DNA from: Halomonas chromatireducens
GTDB lineage: Bacteria > Pseudomonadota > Gammaproteobacteria > Pseudomonadales > Halomonadaceae
Direction of reading: 5' to 3'
NCBI RefSeq assembly: GCF_001545155.1
Contig: NZ_CP014226.1
Coordinates: 976,038-1,040,037, forward strand
Length of the DNA stretch: 64,000 bases
Below the pieces are notes generated by a model. The model was not told where the DNA came from and made no database searches. It saw only the letters and a list, made by a program, of their open reading frames with translations. Below, one piece after another: positions 1 through 10,624 of the stretch (position 1 is its first letter; every line of letters starts with the position of its first letter). The translations under genes were made by a program, and so were the position numbers.

Positions 1-2
1 GT

Positions 3-233
3 TCGGTGGTCGAGATGTACCAGGATCCCAACTGTGGCTGTTGTACCGACTGGGCCGATCACCTCCGAGAGGAGGGCTTCGAGGTTCGCCAGCACAAGAC
101 CCGCGATATGCGCTCGGTAAAGATGGAACACGGTGTCACCCCGGAACTCTCCTCCTGTCATACGGCGCTGATCGATGGCTATGTCATCGAGGGCCATGTT
201 CCGGCAGCCGACATCAAGCGACTGCTCGAGCAG
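3..233 (+). pseudogene. DUF411 metal-binding protein, partial at both ends
   Basis: The frame enters from the left edge and reads SVVEMYQDPNCGCCTDW, the characteristic CxCC motif of DUF411 proteins. These are small periplasmic proteins usually found beside copper-resistance genes. The match continues through SSCHTALIDGYVIEGHVP and ADIKRLLE, all typical of the family. After RLLE the expected tail (a conserved Gly/Pro-rich segment) is missing. The frame instead continues through DNA that is antisense to a P-type ATPase. The break falls on a perfect 12-bp palindrome at 222-233. The 5' part, presumably with a signal peptide, lies outside the window. Family assignment is firm; the missing 3' end is either a rearrangement or a chimeric join. 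Confidence 0.75.
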
Positions 234-2246
234 TGCCGCCGATGGATCCCGTGGCTGACGCTGCATGATATCCGGCTCGGCCTTCTCGAAGGCCAGGGCC
301 AGGCCCAGGGTCACCGCCACCACCATGTTGACCCACAACGCCTGCAGCGGCGTCACCGGCAGCATGGTTCCCCCGAGCACGGCGAGCATGATCGCCAGGC
401 CCTGGCCGCCGTTGGTGGGCAGGATAAAGGTGATGGTCTTGCGAATGTTGTCGTAGACCTTCCGTCCCTCTTCGATGGCATTGACGATGGTGGCGAAGTT
501 GTCATCGGCCAGCACCATCTCGGCGGCCTCCTTGGCGGCCTCTGTGCCCTGGATGCCCATGGCAACGCCGACGTCGGCACGCTTGAGGGCAGGGCCATCG
601 TTGACCCCGTCGCCGGTCATGGCGCAGATGCCGCCCTGGGCCTGCATCGCCTTGACCAGGCGCAGCTTGTGCTCCGGCGCGGCGCGGGCGAAGACATCCA
701 CTTTCAGAATCTTCTTTTCGAGCTCCTCGTCGCTCATGGATTCCAGCTCGCGCCCGCTCACCGCCTCCTCGGTCTGGGCGAAGCCAAGCTGGTCGGCGAT
801 GGCACGGGCAGTCACGGCATGGTCACCTGTCACCATGACCGGGCGAATGCCGGCTTGCAGGCACTGCTTGACCGCCTCGATCGCTGCTTCCCGTGGGGGG
901 TCCAGCAGCCCCACCAGGCCAAGCAGCACCAGGCCCTCTTCCGCGTGTTCGTCGCTGAGTTCGCCGGAGATGCCTTCGCCATCCTTTTCTGCCAGTGCCA
1001 GTACCCGAAGCCCCCGGGACGAGAGGGCATGGATACGGTCCTCCCACTCCTGGTGGTCGAGGTCGTTATCGCCATCGTCACCGCGCACCTTGTGGCACAT
1101 TTCCAGCAGCCGGTCCGGTGCGCCCTTGACCAGCAGACGACTGCCATCCAGGTCGTTGAGGGTGGCCATGTACTTGCGTTCGGACTCGAAGGGAATGGCA
1201 TCCTTGCGGGGGTGTTCCTCACGAAGCTCGTGGGTATCGACATCGCCCTTGGCGGCAGCCACGACGAGGGCTCCCTCGGTGGGGTCGCCGTGGATCGTCC
1301 AGCGCTCCTCTTCCTTGGCCAGCTCGGCGTCATTGCACAACACGCCGACCTTGAGGAAGTGAGCCAGGGCGGGGTAATCGTCCAGTGAGATCGTCTCACC
1401 CTCCTCGTCACTCTCCTTGTCCCTCGGGGCGAGTTGCAGCTCGCCCTCCGGCTTGAAGCCGATGCCGGAAAGACGAAACTCGCCTTCGGGCAGCCAGATG
1501 GCCTGTGCCGTCATCTCGTTGCGGGTGAGGGTGCCGGTCTTGTCGGAGAAGATGGTGGAGATCGAGCCCAGGGTCTCCACTGCAGGCAGCCGGCGAATGA
1601 TGGCGTTGCGCTTGGCCATGGCCTGCACCCCCAGCGCGAGGGTGATGGTCACGATGGCGGGTAGCCCTTCGGGGATGGCGGCAACCGCGAGGCCTACCGC
1701 GGCCATGAACATGGCGCTGATGGCCTGGTCATGAATGATCACGCCGAACGTTGCGGTCAGAGCGGCGGCACCCAGGATGAAGATGGCCAGCACCCGCCCG
1801 GCCCGGTCCAGCTGGCGCAGCAAGGGGGTCTTGAGCTGCTCCACATCGCGCAGCATCTCCGAGATACGACCGATTTCGGTTCGGGTCCCGGTTTCCACCA
1901 CGAGACCCACCGCCGTACCCTGGGCCACGATGGTGCTGGCGTAGGCCATGGCGCTTCGCTCGGCGAGGTCGGCGTTTTCCTCTACCGGTTCGGTCTGCTT
2001 GTCGACCGGCGTGGACTCCCCGGTCAGCGCCGCCTCTTCGGTACGCAGGCGCTTTGCTTCGATGAGACGCAGATCCGCCGGTATCCGGTCGCCGCTCTCC
2101 ACCATCACGATGTCGCCGGGCACCAGCTCCTCGGCATCTATCGTCTGCCGCTTTCCCCCACGCAGCACGTTCGCCTGGGGCGAGAGCATGTCGCGTATAC
2201 TCTCCAGCGCCTGTTCGGCCTTGCCTTCCTGGATGAAGCCGATCGC
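222..2246 (-). pseudogene. Cation-transporting P-type ATPase fragment, fused in frame to Mfd
   Basis: About 670 codons of a P2-type ATPase are present. Visible in order: IGFIQEGKAEQALESIR at the end of the lost N-terminal membrane region, the A-domain TGES (near 2020), the TM4 PEGLPA motif, the phosphorylation site FSDKTGTLT (near 1545), and the hinge TGDGVND (near 610). TM5/TM6 follow, ending PDIMQRQPRDPSAALLE. The first ~100 residues (TM1-2) and the last TM segments (7-10) are missing, so it cannot be a working pump. Upstream it is fused without frame change to truncated mfd through a shared AIGF (2235-2246). Downstream the frame stays open through the antisense of DUF411 and off the left edge. 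Cation specificity cannot be read from this. Confidence 0.85.
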
Positions 2247-5150
2247 CTCCATTTGGCCGCTCTGTTCTTCGCCGAGTAGTTCACCGGCGCCGCGGATTTC
2301 CATGTCGTGGCTGGCCAGGGTGAAGCCGGCCCCAAGGTCCTCTGCTCCGGCGATTGCCTCAAGGCGCTTGGCCGCATCACGGGTCATGGTGCGCGGTGGG
2401 GGAGCGAGCAGGTAGGCATAGGCCTGGTGGTGGCTGCGCCCGACCCGGCCGCGCAACTGATGGAGCTGGGCTAGGCCGAAACGGTCGGCGCGCTCGATGA
2501 CGATGGTATTGGCACTGGGCACGTCGATGCCGGTCTCGATAATGGTGGAACAGACCAGCACGTTGAAACGTTTGTGGTAGAAGTCGGACATCACTCGCTC
2601 GAGTGCGCGTTCCGGCAATTGTCCATGGGCCACTGCCACCCGCGCTTCTGGCACCAGTTCGCGCACCTTCTCGGCGGCGATCTCGATGGTCTTTACCTCG
2701 TTGTGCAGGAAGTAGACCTGGCCGCCACGCAGTATCTCGCGCAGGATCGCCTCCTTGATCACTGACTCGTCGCGCTGCTGGACAAAAGTCTTCACCGACA
2801 GACGGCGAGCGGGAGGGGTGGCGATGATGGAGAGATCGCGGATCCCGCTCATGGCCATGTTCAGGGTGCGCGGGATGGGCGTGGCGGTCAGCGTAAGGAT
2901 GTCCACTTCTGCACGCAGGTTCTTGAGCCGCTCCTTCTGTGAAACGCCGAAGCGGTGCTCCTCGTCGATGATAATAAGTCCCATGTTAGGCAGTTTCATC
3001 GACTTAGACAGCAGCTTGTGAGTGCCGATGACGATATCGGCCTTGCCGGACTCGATGCGCTGAAGCGACTCGGCCTGGCCCTTGCCGGCGGTGAAGCGCG
3101 AGATCAGCTCGATCTGCACGGCGGTGTCGGCGAAGCGGTCACGGAAGTTCTCATAGTGCTGGCGGGCGAGCAGGGTGGTGGGCACCAGCACCACCACCTG
3201 GCGGCCTGACTGTACGGCGAGGAAGGCGGCGCGCATGGCGACCTCCGTCTTGCCGAAGCCGACGTCGCCGCAGACCACCCGATCCATGGGGCGAGGGGCC
3301 GTCATGTCGCCGATGACCGCGGCGATGGCGGCACGCTGGTCCGGGGTCTCCTCGAAGGGGAAGCTCGCGGCGAAGCGGCTGTACTCGTCATCCGGTGGGG
3401 TGCAGGCAAACCCTTCGCGCGCCTCGCGGCGGGCATAGACATCGAGCAGCTCGGCTGCCGTGTCGCGTATCTTCTCGGCGGCACGGCGGCGTGCCTTGTC
3501 CCAGTGGTCGGAGCCGAGCCGATGCAGCGGAGCCAGTTCGTCGTCGGCGCCAGCGTAGCGGGAGATCAGATGCAGGCTGTCCACGGGCACATACAGCCTG
3601 GCGCCTTCGGCGTATTCCAGCGCGACGAACTCGGCTGCCTGGCCGCCGGCTTCCAGGGTCTCCAGGCCGCGGTAGCGTCCGACACCGTGGGTCTGGTGGA
3701 CGACGGGGGCGCCGGGGCGCAGCTCGGAGAGGTGACGAACGGCCAGCTCGTTGGCATCGGTCGCCTTTTCCCGGCGGCGGCTCTGGCGCACCACGTCACC
3801 GAGGAGCTCGGTCTCGCTGATCACGGCAAGGTCGGGGCGCTCCAGCCACAGGCCGGCGTCGATCTCGCCTTCGGTGATCGCCAGGCGGCTATCACCGTCA
3901 AGAAAGCTATGAAAATCGGCCGCATGCGGAAGCTGGAGGTGCAGCGGGGCCAGCGTCTCTTCCAGGGCTTCGCGACGGCCCCGGGATTCGGCGACGAACA
4001 GCGTCCTGGTGTCGGGGTTCTGGGCCAGGAACGCCTCAAGGGCGGCTAGCGGCTGCTTCGCCCTTGCGTTGATGGGTACCGATGGAGGCGCCTTGGCCGC
4101 GGGCAGCAGGGCGTGGCGGTGGTCAGGGTCGTCGGTAATCTCGACCCGGGGGTGCTGCTTGATGGCCGCAAACGCCTCAGCAACCGGCACGAAGGCGCGA
4201 TGAGGTGGTAGCAGGGGGCGTGTGGGGTCCACCCCGAGATTCTCGTAGCGGCTCTCTATGGCCGCCCAGTGATGTTCTGCAGCATCAAACACTCCCGGCA
4301 GCAGCGCTACACGGGTTCCCTCCGCCAGGTGTTCGAACAGGGTTGCGGTATTTTCGAAAAAAAGCGGCAGGTACTGCTCCAGCCCGGGGGAGGGTATGCC
4401 CTTGAGTGCATCCACATACAGCGGGCACTGGCGTGGATCCACGTCGAACAGGGTCTCGAAGCCTTCGCGGAAACAGGCAATGGCTGAGCGTGCCAGCGAG
4501 TATTCGTGCGCCGGCAGGAGTTCCACGCCATCGACCTTTTCCCGGCTGCGCTGGGTGTCCGGGTCGAAGTGTCTCAGCGTATCGATCTCGTCATCGAACA
4601 GGTCGATGCGCAGCGGAGACTCGCTGCCCATGGGAAAGAGGTCGATCAGGGCGCCGCGCAGGGCGTACTCGCCGGGTTCGTATACGGTCTCGACCGCCCG
4701 GTAACCGGCCCGGGACAGGCTTTCGCGAAAGCCCTCCCGGTCGAGGCGCATGCCCACTTCCAGCGTCAGTACTCGGCCGGCGATGTACTCGACCGGCGGG
4801 AGGCGCTGCATCAGGGTGTTGATTGCCACCAGGACGATGCCGTGCGTGCCGTCCTGCAGCCGGCGCAGGGTGCGCAGCCTTGCCGAGACGATGTCCTGAT
4901 GGGGTGAAAAGCTGTCGTAGGGCAGGGTCTCCCAGTCGGGAAAGGGCAGTACCGGCGTGGTGGAGAAGAAGCGCAGGTCGTTCTCGAGGCGCTGGGCGCC
5001 GGCGGTATCGGCGGTTACCACCAGCAGGGGGGCGTCCTCGGCAAGGTGAGCCAGGGCCAGGGCGGTGCCGCTGCCGGGAGGGGTGTGCCAGAAGAGGGTG
5101 TCTCGGAGACACCTGGGGCGTGGCGGATCGAGCAGTGAGAAATGGGACAT
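2235..5150 (-). pseudogene. mfd: Transcription-repair coupling factor Mfd, C-terminally truncated
   Basis: Mfd removes RNA polymerase stalled at lesions and recruits UvrA. The start ATG at 5150 gives MSHFSLLDPPRP. The UvrB-like N-terminal part and the RecG-like translocase are present, with Walker A GDVGFGKTEVAMR (near 3260), DEEHRFG (near 2960) and QLRGRVGRS (near 2440). The match stops after GEEQSGQMEAIGF, about 970 residues in. In E. coli Mfd (1148 aa) this motif is followed by roughly 170 more residues containing the C-terminal regulatory domain. Here the next codons are P-type ATPase. The combined frame has no stop from 5150 to position 1 (about 1,716 codons). Mfd identity is secure; the fusion is probably artefactual. 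Confidence 0.9.
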
Positions 5151-5392
5151 GGTGTCGTCAGGCACTATCGTTAGGCTCTCTGGTCGGGCCGATGGAACGG
5201 GCTGGGTGCGAGTATCGAGACCGCGCGGGCCTTGAAATCGACACAGGGGATCATACCAGCCCGAGGATTGCCTTGTAGTCACCCCGCCATTTCTGTAATC
5301 CCCCTACAGCGCCTGCGACCATCCTGCGATTGCTCCGCCCGATGGCTGACGTGATAATGCGTATGAATTCCAGATCATCAGAGAGGCTTCAC
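5151..5392. other. Divergent mfd/gap intergenic region
   Basis: This 242-bp spacer separates the divergent mfd and gap genes, so it should hold both promoters. A possible weak gap -10 (TGTAAT, near 5293-5298) is visible, but no convincing -35 at normal spacing. In-frame ATGs upstream of the chosen gap start (5330, 5345) lack good ribosome-binding sites. Nothing else is recognised. Confidence 0.4.
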
Positions 5393-6856
5393 GTGAGTCA
5401 GCAACCCCTCGACACCGTTTTTCAGGATTGGCACGACAACCAGGCCCTCGCCGAGCAGATGATTCCGCTGATCGGCAGCCTATACCGTCACAACAATGTG
5501 GTCACCACCCTCTATGGACGGTCGCTGTTCAACCGCTCGGTGATTCGCATCCTGAAGGACCACCGCTTCGTCAGGAAGGTCGAGGGGACGGAGCTTTCCG
5601 TTCAGGATACGTTCCCGCTGGTCCAGGCCATGACCGAACTAAACCTGGGACCCGCCCATGTGGACGTGGGCAAGCTGGGCGTGGCCTTCAAGCAGCGCGG
5701 CGGGGGTGATGCCAAGGCCTTCCTGCGTGAGGAGCTCAGCGAGATCGTCGATCGGCGCGATGCCAATGGCAACAACGGTGAGTCGAAGGATGTCGTGCTC
5801 TACGGCTTTGGTCGCATTGGCCGGATCCTTGCGCGCGTGCTGGTCGAGAAAGCCGGCGGAGGCAACCTGCTGCGTCTGCGCGCCATCGTCGTGCGCGGCC
5901 GTGGCGATATCGCCAAGGATCTCGAGAAGCGGGCAAGCCTGCTGCGTCGCGACTCCGTCCACGGTCCCTTTGACGGCACCATCAGCGTCGACGTCGAGGC
6001 CCGCACCATCACCGCCAATGGCAACGTCATCCAGGTGATCTACGCCGACTCTCCGGCCGATGTCGACTACACCGTCTACGGCATCAGCAATGCCGTGGTG
6101 GTGGACAATACGGGTATCTGGCGCGATGAGGCTGGCCTGGGCCAGCACCTCCAGTGCAAAGGAGTAGCCAAGGCACTTCTCACCGCGCCGGGCAAGGGCG
6201 ATATCAAGAACATCGTCTTCGGCATCAACGATGGTGACATCAACGACGAGGATACGATCTTGTCGGCAGCGTCATGCACCACCAATGCCATCGTGCCGGT
6301 GCTCAAGGTGCTCAACGACGAATATGGCATTGAACATGGCCATGTCGAGACGGTGCATGCCTACACCAACGACCAGAACCTGATCGACAACTATCACAAG
6401 GGCGACCGGCGCGGGCGCAGTGCGCCGCTCAACATGGTGTTGACCGAAACCGGCGCCGCCAAGGCCGTGGCCAAGGCGCTTCCCGAGCTCGGCGGCAAGT
6501 TGACCGGCAACGCCATCCGTGTTCCTACGCCCAATGTCTCCATGGCGATCCTCAACCTGACCCTGGAGAAGGAAACCGATGCGGAGGCTCTCAACGACTA
6601 CCTGCGTCGCATGTCCATCGACTCTGCCTACCAGAAGCAGATCGACTACGTGGATTCACCGGAGGTAGTGTCATCCGATTTCGTCGGTAACCGTCATGCC
6701 GGGATCGTGGATGCCAAGGCCACCATCGCCAACGGCCGCCACGCGGTGCTTTACGTGTGGTACGACAATGAGTTCGGCTACAGCTGCCAGGTGGTGCGCA
6801 TCCTGCAGCACATTTCCAACGTGCATTTTCTCAAGTTGCCTCGCGCCCGGGGCTGA
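5393..6856 (+). CDS. gap: Long-form glyceraldehyde-3-phosphate dehydrogenase
   Basis: Oxidises glyceraldehyde-3-phosphate to 1,3-bisphosphoglycerate (or reverses it in gluconeogenesis) in the cytoplasm. The Rossmann motif VLYGFGRIGRILARVL, the catalytic Cys in SAASCTTNAIVPVL, and HAYTNDQNLIDN, RGRSAPLNMVLTETGAAKA and WYDNEFGYS are all visible. About 110 extra N-terminal residues precede the NAD domain. This is typical of the ~460-490 aa GAPDH type of pseudomonads and relatives, not the ~335 aa GapA. The GTG start at 5393 was chosen because GAGAGG (5381-5386) sits 6 nt upstream; it gives 487 aa. An ATG at 5330 in the same frame would add 21 unlikely residues. A single-gene unit is likely. Confidence 0.93.
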   Translation: MSQQPLDTVFQDWHDNQALAEQMIPLIGSLYRHNNVVTTLYGRSLFNRSVIRILKDHRFVRKVEGTELSVQDTFPLVQAMTELNLGPAHVDVGKLGVAFKQRGGGDAKAFLREELSEIVDRRDANGNNGESKDVVLYGFGRIGRILARVLVEKAGGGNLLRLRAIVVRGRGDIAKDLEKRASLLRRDSVHGPFDGTISVDVEARTITANGNVIQVIYADSPADVDYTVYGISNAVVVDNTGIWRDEAGLGQHLQCKGVAKALLTAPGKGDIKNIVFGINDGDINDEDTILSAASCTTNAIVPVLKVLNDEYGIEHGHVETVHAYTNDQNLIDNYHKGDRRGRSAPLNMVLTETGAAKAVAKALPELGGKLTGNAIRVPTPNVSMAILNLTLEKETDAEALNDYLRRMSIDSAYQKQIDYVDSPEVVSSDFVGNRHAGIVDAKATIANGRHAVLYVWYDNEFGYSCQVVRILQHISNVHFLKLPRARG

Positions 6857-6880
6857 GCGCCGAAGCCGAGTCGTCCCCCT

Positions 6881-6903
6881 TTCCCGACCCCTGCGGTCGG
6901 GAA
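6881..6903 (+). terminator. Hairpin downstream of gap
   Basis: A perfect 9-bp stem, TTCCCGACC / GGTCGGGAA, with a 5-nt loop starts 25 nt after the gap stop. There is no T-tract, so it may be an mRNA 3'-stabilising hairpin or a weak terminator. Confidence 0.45.
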
Positions 6904-6934
6904 TGCCATGACGCAGGTCATCTTTGCCTCATCT

Positions 6935-6962
6935 GCGCCGGCACCCCTTCATGTGCCGGTGC
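6935..6962 (+). terminator. Second hairpin downstream of gap
   Basis: A 10-bp stem with one G-T wobble (GCGCCGGCAC / GTGCCGGTGC) and an 8-nt loop. It has no T-run. Together with the hairpin at 6881 it separates gap from the nqr operon. Confidence 0.35.
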
Positions 6963-7097
6963 AGGCTTCCCAGGCCGCGCGGCGGCTCGGTATGAGGCAC
7001 TTTCAACGTCTTCTTTACCCTGGGTTCGTTCCGCCCTGCGTGTGTTCTTTGGCGGTTTGCGACCATAGGTCGTGTGGCCTTTGAGCACGCTTGTCTT

Positions 7098-7103
7098 TAT
7101 AAT
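7098..7103 (+). promoter_or_regulatory. Candidate -10 of the nqr operon promoter
   Basis: A perfect TATAAT lies 128 bp upstream of nqrA. No good -35 is seen 16-18 bp upstream, so the promoter may be activator-assisted. The implied leader is about 120 nt. It contains TTCGAAT-CC-ATTCGAA (7174-7189), which is both a palindrome and a repeat of ATTCGAA. The rest of the 6857-7231 spacer is accounted for by the hairpins listed separately. Confidence 0.4.
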
Positions 7104-7231
7104 ACCGTGGATTTTTCGGGGTGGTCCGAAGCTCCTTCGGGCCTGACTGGTAACGTACTGACGCTAATAAGAATTCGAATCCATTCGAACCCCTTTCCTT
7201 CGTATATCCGATCCATCAACTGGGCGAGACT

Positions 7232-8581
7232 ATGATCGAAGTCAAGAAAGGCCTGGATCTCCCCATCATGGGGGCGCCCGAGCCGCGCATCGAAGATGCG
7301 CGGCCGGTGCGCCACGTGGCACTCCTGGGTACCGACTATGTTGGCATGAAGCCGACCATGGAGGTCCGGGAAGGGGACAAGGTGAAGCTGGGCCAACTGC
7401 TCTTCACCGACAAGAAAAACGAGGGTGTGCGCTTCACGGCACCGGCTGCCGGCGAAGTCATCGCCATCAATCGCGGAGAGAAGCGCAGGCTGCTCTCGGT
7501 GGTCATCAAGGTCGACGAGACCGAAGAGGCGGTGTCATTCACTGCCCATGGTCGCGATAAGCTCGAGAGCCTGGATCGCCAGGCCGTGGTCGACCAGCTG
7601 GTCGAGTCGGGGATGTGGACCGCGTTGCGGACACGCCCCTATTCGCGCAGCCCGGCCCTCGACGGCATTCCGGCCGATATCTTCGTCACCGCAATCGATA
7701 CCCACCCGCTCTGTCCGGATCCTGCCGGGATCATCAACGAGCAGCCTGAAGCCTTCGAGGACGGCCTCAAGGTGCTTGCGCGCTTGACCGAGGGCAAGGT
7801 CTATCTCTGCACCGCCCCGGATGCGCAAATCCCCGGGGGCAACGTCGCTGGCGTTCAGGTCGAGACCTTCTCCGGCCCCCATCCCGCGGGGCTTGTCGGC
7901 ACGCATATCCACTTCCTGTCGCCGGTCGCCCTGCACAAGCGGGTATGGCACATCGGCTATCAGGATGTGATCGCCTTCGGCAAGCTGTTCGCTGAGGGCA
8001 GGCTCGACATGAGCCGTGTCGTTGCGGTAGGCGGTCCCCGGGCCGAGAACCCACGACTGCTGCGGACCCGTATCGGGGCCAGCACCGAGGAACTGCTGAC
8101 CGGTGAAGTCATCGAACCCGATGAGACGCGCGTGATCTCCGGCTCGGTCTTTTCAGGCTTTGCCTGTGAAGGGTCGCTGCGTTACCTGGGTCGCTTCCAC
8201 AACCAGTTCACCATGCTGGAAGAGGGCAACAAGCGCCAGTTCATGGGGTGGCTGTCTCCAGGGTTCAATCGCCACTCGGTCATGGGTATCTATCTGTCGA
8301 AGTTCACGGGGTTGCGCAACTACGCCCCCACGACGTCGACCAACGGCTCCGAGCGTGCCATGGTGCCGGTTGGGGTCTACGAGGGGCTCATGCCGCTGGA
8401 TATCCTGCCGACCCAGCTGTTGCGTTCCCTGATCGTCGGCGACATCGAGGTGGCCATGCAGCTCGGGTGCCTGGAGCTGGATGAAGAGGACCTGGCGCTG
8501 TGCACCTATGCGTGCCCAGGCAAGTATGAATACGGTCCCATCCTGCGTGACAACCTCACCATGATCGAGAAAGAGGCCTGA
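7232..8581 (+). CDS. nqrA: Na+-translocating NADH:quinone reductase subunit A
   Basis: A 449-aa membrane-associated cytoplasmic subunit of the respiratory Na+ pump. The N-terminus [18 protein letters not shown] and the blocks [14 protein letters not shown] and [14 protein letters not shown] are diagnostic. Also characteristic are [13 protein letters not shown] and [16 protein letters not shown] segments. It is first of a tightly packed operon, and its TGA overlaps the start of nqrB (8579-8584). Full length for the family. Confidence 0.97.
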   Translation: MIEVKKGLDLPIMGAPEPRIEDARPVRHVALLGTDYVGMKPTMEVREGDKVKLGQLLFTDKKNEGVRFTAPAAGEVIAINRGEKRRLLSVVIKVDETEEAVSFTAHGRDKLESLDRQAVVDQLVESGMWTALRTRPYSRSPALDGIPADIFVTAIDTHPLCPDPAGIINEQPEAFEDGLKVLARLTEGKVYLCTAPDAQIPGGNVAGVQVETFSGPHPAGLVGTHIHFLSPVALHKRVWHIGYQDVIAFGKLFAEGRLDMSRVVAVGGPRAENPRLLRTRIGASTEELLTGEVIEPDETRVISGSVFSGFACEGSLRYLGRFHNQFTMLEEGNKRQFMGWLSPGFNRHSVMGIYLSKFTGLRNYAPTTSTNGSERAMVPVGVYEGLMPLDILPTQLLRSLIVGDIEVAMQLGCLELDEEDLALCTYACPGKYEYGPILRDNLTMIEKEA

Positions 8582-9807
8582 TGATGGGTATCCGACAGAC
8601 ACTCGACAATCTCGAACCGCATTTCCACAAGGGTGGCAAGTACGAGAAGATGTATCCGCTGTACGAAGCGGTCGACACCATCTTCTATGCGCCCCCGAGC
8701 GTGGCCAAGACCACGGCCCACGTGCGTGACGGTATCGATCTCAAGCGCATCATGATCACGGTCTGGGCCTGTACCTTCCCGGCCATGTTCTTCGGCATGT
8801 GGAATGCCGGCTGGCAGTCCAACATGGCGATTGCCGAAGGCTACGCCTCCATGGCGGGCTGGCGCGAGGCGATCATGATGACGCTGACCGCCGGCCACGA
8901 CCCGGGCAGCTTCTGGTCGAATATCGTGCTGGGTGCGACCTACTTCCTGCCGATCTATCTCGTGACCTTCGTGGTTGGCGGGTTCTGGGAAGTGCTCTTC
9001 GCCGTCAAGCGTGGCCACGAGGTCAACGAAGGCTTCTTCGTCTCCTCGGTGCTCTACGCATTGATCCTGCCGGTTGATATCCCGCTGTGGCAGGTCGCCC
9101 TGGGCATCACCTTCGGTATCGTGATCGGCAAGGAAATCTTCGGCGGCACCGGAAAGAACTTCCTCAACCCGGCGCTGACCGGCCGTGCTTTCCTCTACTT
9201 CGCGTACCCGGCCCAGATCTCCGGCGATGCGGTGTGGGTGGCGGCCGATGGTTACACAGGTGCAACGGCCCTCTCCCTGGCCTTCCAGGAGGGCATGGCT
9301 GCACTGACCACTGAGTTCACCTGGTGGGACGCCTTCCTGGGCTTCATCCCGGGGTCGATCGGTGAGACATCCACGCTGGCCATCTTCATCGGCGCGGCCA
9401 TCCTGCTGTGGACCAAGATCGCTTCGTGGCGAATCATGCTCGGGGTCTTCCTCGGCATGGTGGCGACCAGTGCGTTGTTCAATCTGATCGGCTCCGACAC
9501 CAACCCGATGTTCGCCATGCCCTGGTATTGGCACCTGGTGGTCGGCGGCTTCGCCTTCGGCATGGTCTTCATGGCCACTGATCCGGTATCCGCCTCCATG
9601 ACCAACCAGGGAAGGCTGATCTTCGGTGCGCTGATCGGGGTAATGACCGTACTGATCCGTGTGGTCAACCCGGCCTTCCCCGAGGGCATCATGTTGGCGA
9701 TCCTGTTTGCCAACCTGTTCGCGCCGTTGATCGATCACTTCTTTGTTCAGGCCAACATCAAGCGCCGCTTGCAGCGCACCGGTGTACCGGCCGAGGAGAC
9801 TGCCTGA
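8581..9807 (+). CDS. nqrB: Na+-NQR subunit B (covalent FMN)
   Basis: A 408-aa polytopic membrane subunit that binds ubiquinone and carries covalent FMN. The flavinylation motif reads [10 protein letters not shown], with acceptor Thr near residue 229; Vibrio proteins have SGAT at this place. Hydrophobic helices, [19 protein letters not shown] and the C-terminal [12 protein letters not shown] block fit the family. The start ATG overlaps the nqrA stop. A second ATG at 8584 is an equally possible start. Confidence 0.97.
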   Translation: MMGIRQTLDNLEPHFHKGGKYEKMYPLYEAVDTIFYAPPSVAKTTAHVRDGIDLKRIMITVWACTFPAMFFGMWNAGWQSNMAIAEGYASMAGWREAIMMTLTAGHDPGSFWSNIVLGATYFLPIYLVTFVVGGFWEVLFAVKRGHEVNEGFFVSSVLYALILPVDIPLWQVALGITFGIVIGKEIFGGTGKNFLNPALTGRAFLYFAYPAQISGDAVWVAADGYTGATALSLAFQEGMAALTTEFTWWDAFLGFIPGSIGETSTLAIFIGAAILLWTKIASWRIMLGVFLGMVATSALFNLIGSDTNPMFAMPWYWHLVVGGFAFGMVFMATDPVSASMTNQGRLIFGALIGVMTVLIRVVNPAFPEGIMLAILFANLFAPLIDHFFVQANIKRRLQRTGVPAEETA

Positions 9808-10622
9808 TGGCACAGAGCAATAACTCCATCAAGAAGATCCTGACGGTGGCGTTCGCACTCTGCATCGTGTGTTCGGTCATCGTCTCCACCGCTGCCGTGG
9901 CGCTGCGTCCCATGCAGCAGCTCAATGAGGAACTCGACCGCAAGACTAATATCCTGCGCGTTGCCAACCTCTATGAACGCGGCATTGACGTGGAGGCTGC
10001 CTTCGCCGAAATCACGCCCCGCGTGGTGGATATGCGTACCGGTGAATATACCGATCAGTTTGATCCGGAGACCTTCGACCACTTCCAGGCGGCCCGTGAT
10101 CCGGCCACCGGTCGTACTCTCTCCGGGGATCGCGACATTGCCGGCCTGTCCCGGGTCGAGAACTACGCCACCGTCTACCTGGTCGGCGACCCCGATGATC
10201 CCGAGCAGATCATCGTACCGATTCGAGGTCAGGGCCTGTGGGGGCTGATGCGCGGCTACATGTCCATTGAGGGCGACGGCAACACTATTGTCGGCATCAC
10301 CTACTACGAGCACAGCGAGACCCCGGGGCTGGGTGCCGAGGTCAACAACCCGCGCTGGCAGGCTCAGTGGCAGGGCAAGGAGATCTACGCTGACGAACAG
10401 AGTGTCCAGCCTGCCATTCGCGTAGCCCGCGGTGCAGGAACCGGAGAGCATCAGGTTGATGGTCTCTCCGGCGCCACGCTGACGGCCAATGGCGTCACCA
10501 ACATGCTGCAGTTCTGGCTGAGCCCGGAAGGTTTTGGTGAGTACCTGGCGAAATTCCGTGCAGGAATCGACCAGGAAGAGGCTCAGGAAGCCGACGTCGA
10601 ACTCGAAGCGGAAGGAGCCTGA
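9807..10622 (+). CDS. nqrC: Na+-NQR subunit C (covalent FMN)
   Basis: A 271-aa subunit with one N-terminal membrane helix (about residues 10-32) and a periplasmic FMN domain. The flavinylation motif [16 protein letters not shown] places the acceptor Thr at about residue 224. [12 protein letters not shown] and [11 protein letters not shown] are family signatures. The start overlaps the nqrB stop by 1 nt. A slightly longer acidic C-terminal tail is present. Confidence 0.97.
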   Translation: MAQSNNSIKKILTVAFALCIVCSVIVSTAAVALRPMQQLNEELDRKTNILRVANLYERGIDVEAAFAEITPRVVDMRTGEYTDQFDPETFDHFQAARDPATGRTLSGDRDIAGLSRVENYATVYLVGDPDDPEQIIVPIRGQGLWGLMRGYMSIEGDGNTIVGITYYEHSETPGLGAEVNNPRWQAQWQGKEIYADEQSVQPAIRVARGAGTGEHQVDGLSGATLTANGVTNMLQFWLSPEGFGEYLAKFRAGIDQEEAQEADVELEAEGA

Positions 10623-10624
10623 TC

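Noticed and set aside
6..1388. A 460-codon plus-strand frame starting with DUF411
   Set aside because: Only the first ~75 codons match DUF411; the rest is antisense to the P-type ATPase with no family similarity.
8506..9813. 435-codon minus-strand frame opposite nqrB
   Set aside because: Antisense shadow of a conserved membrane subunit.
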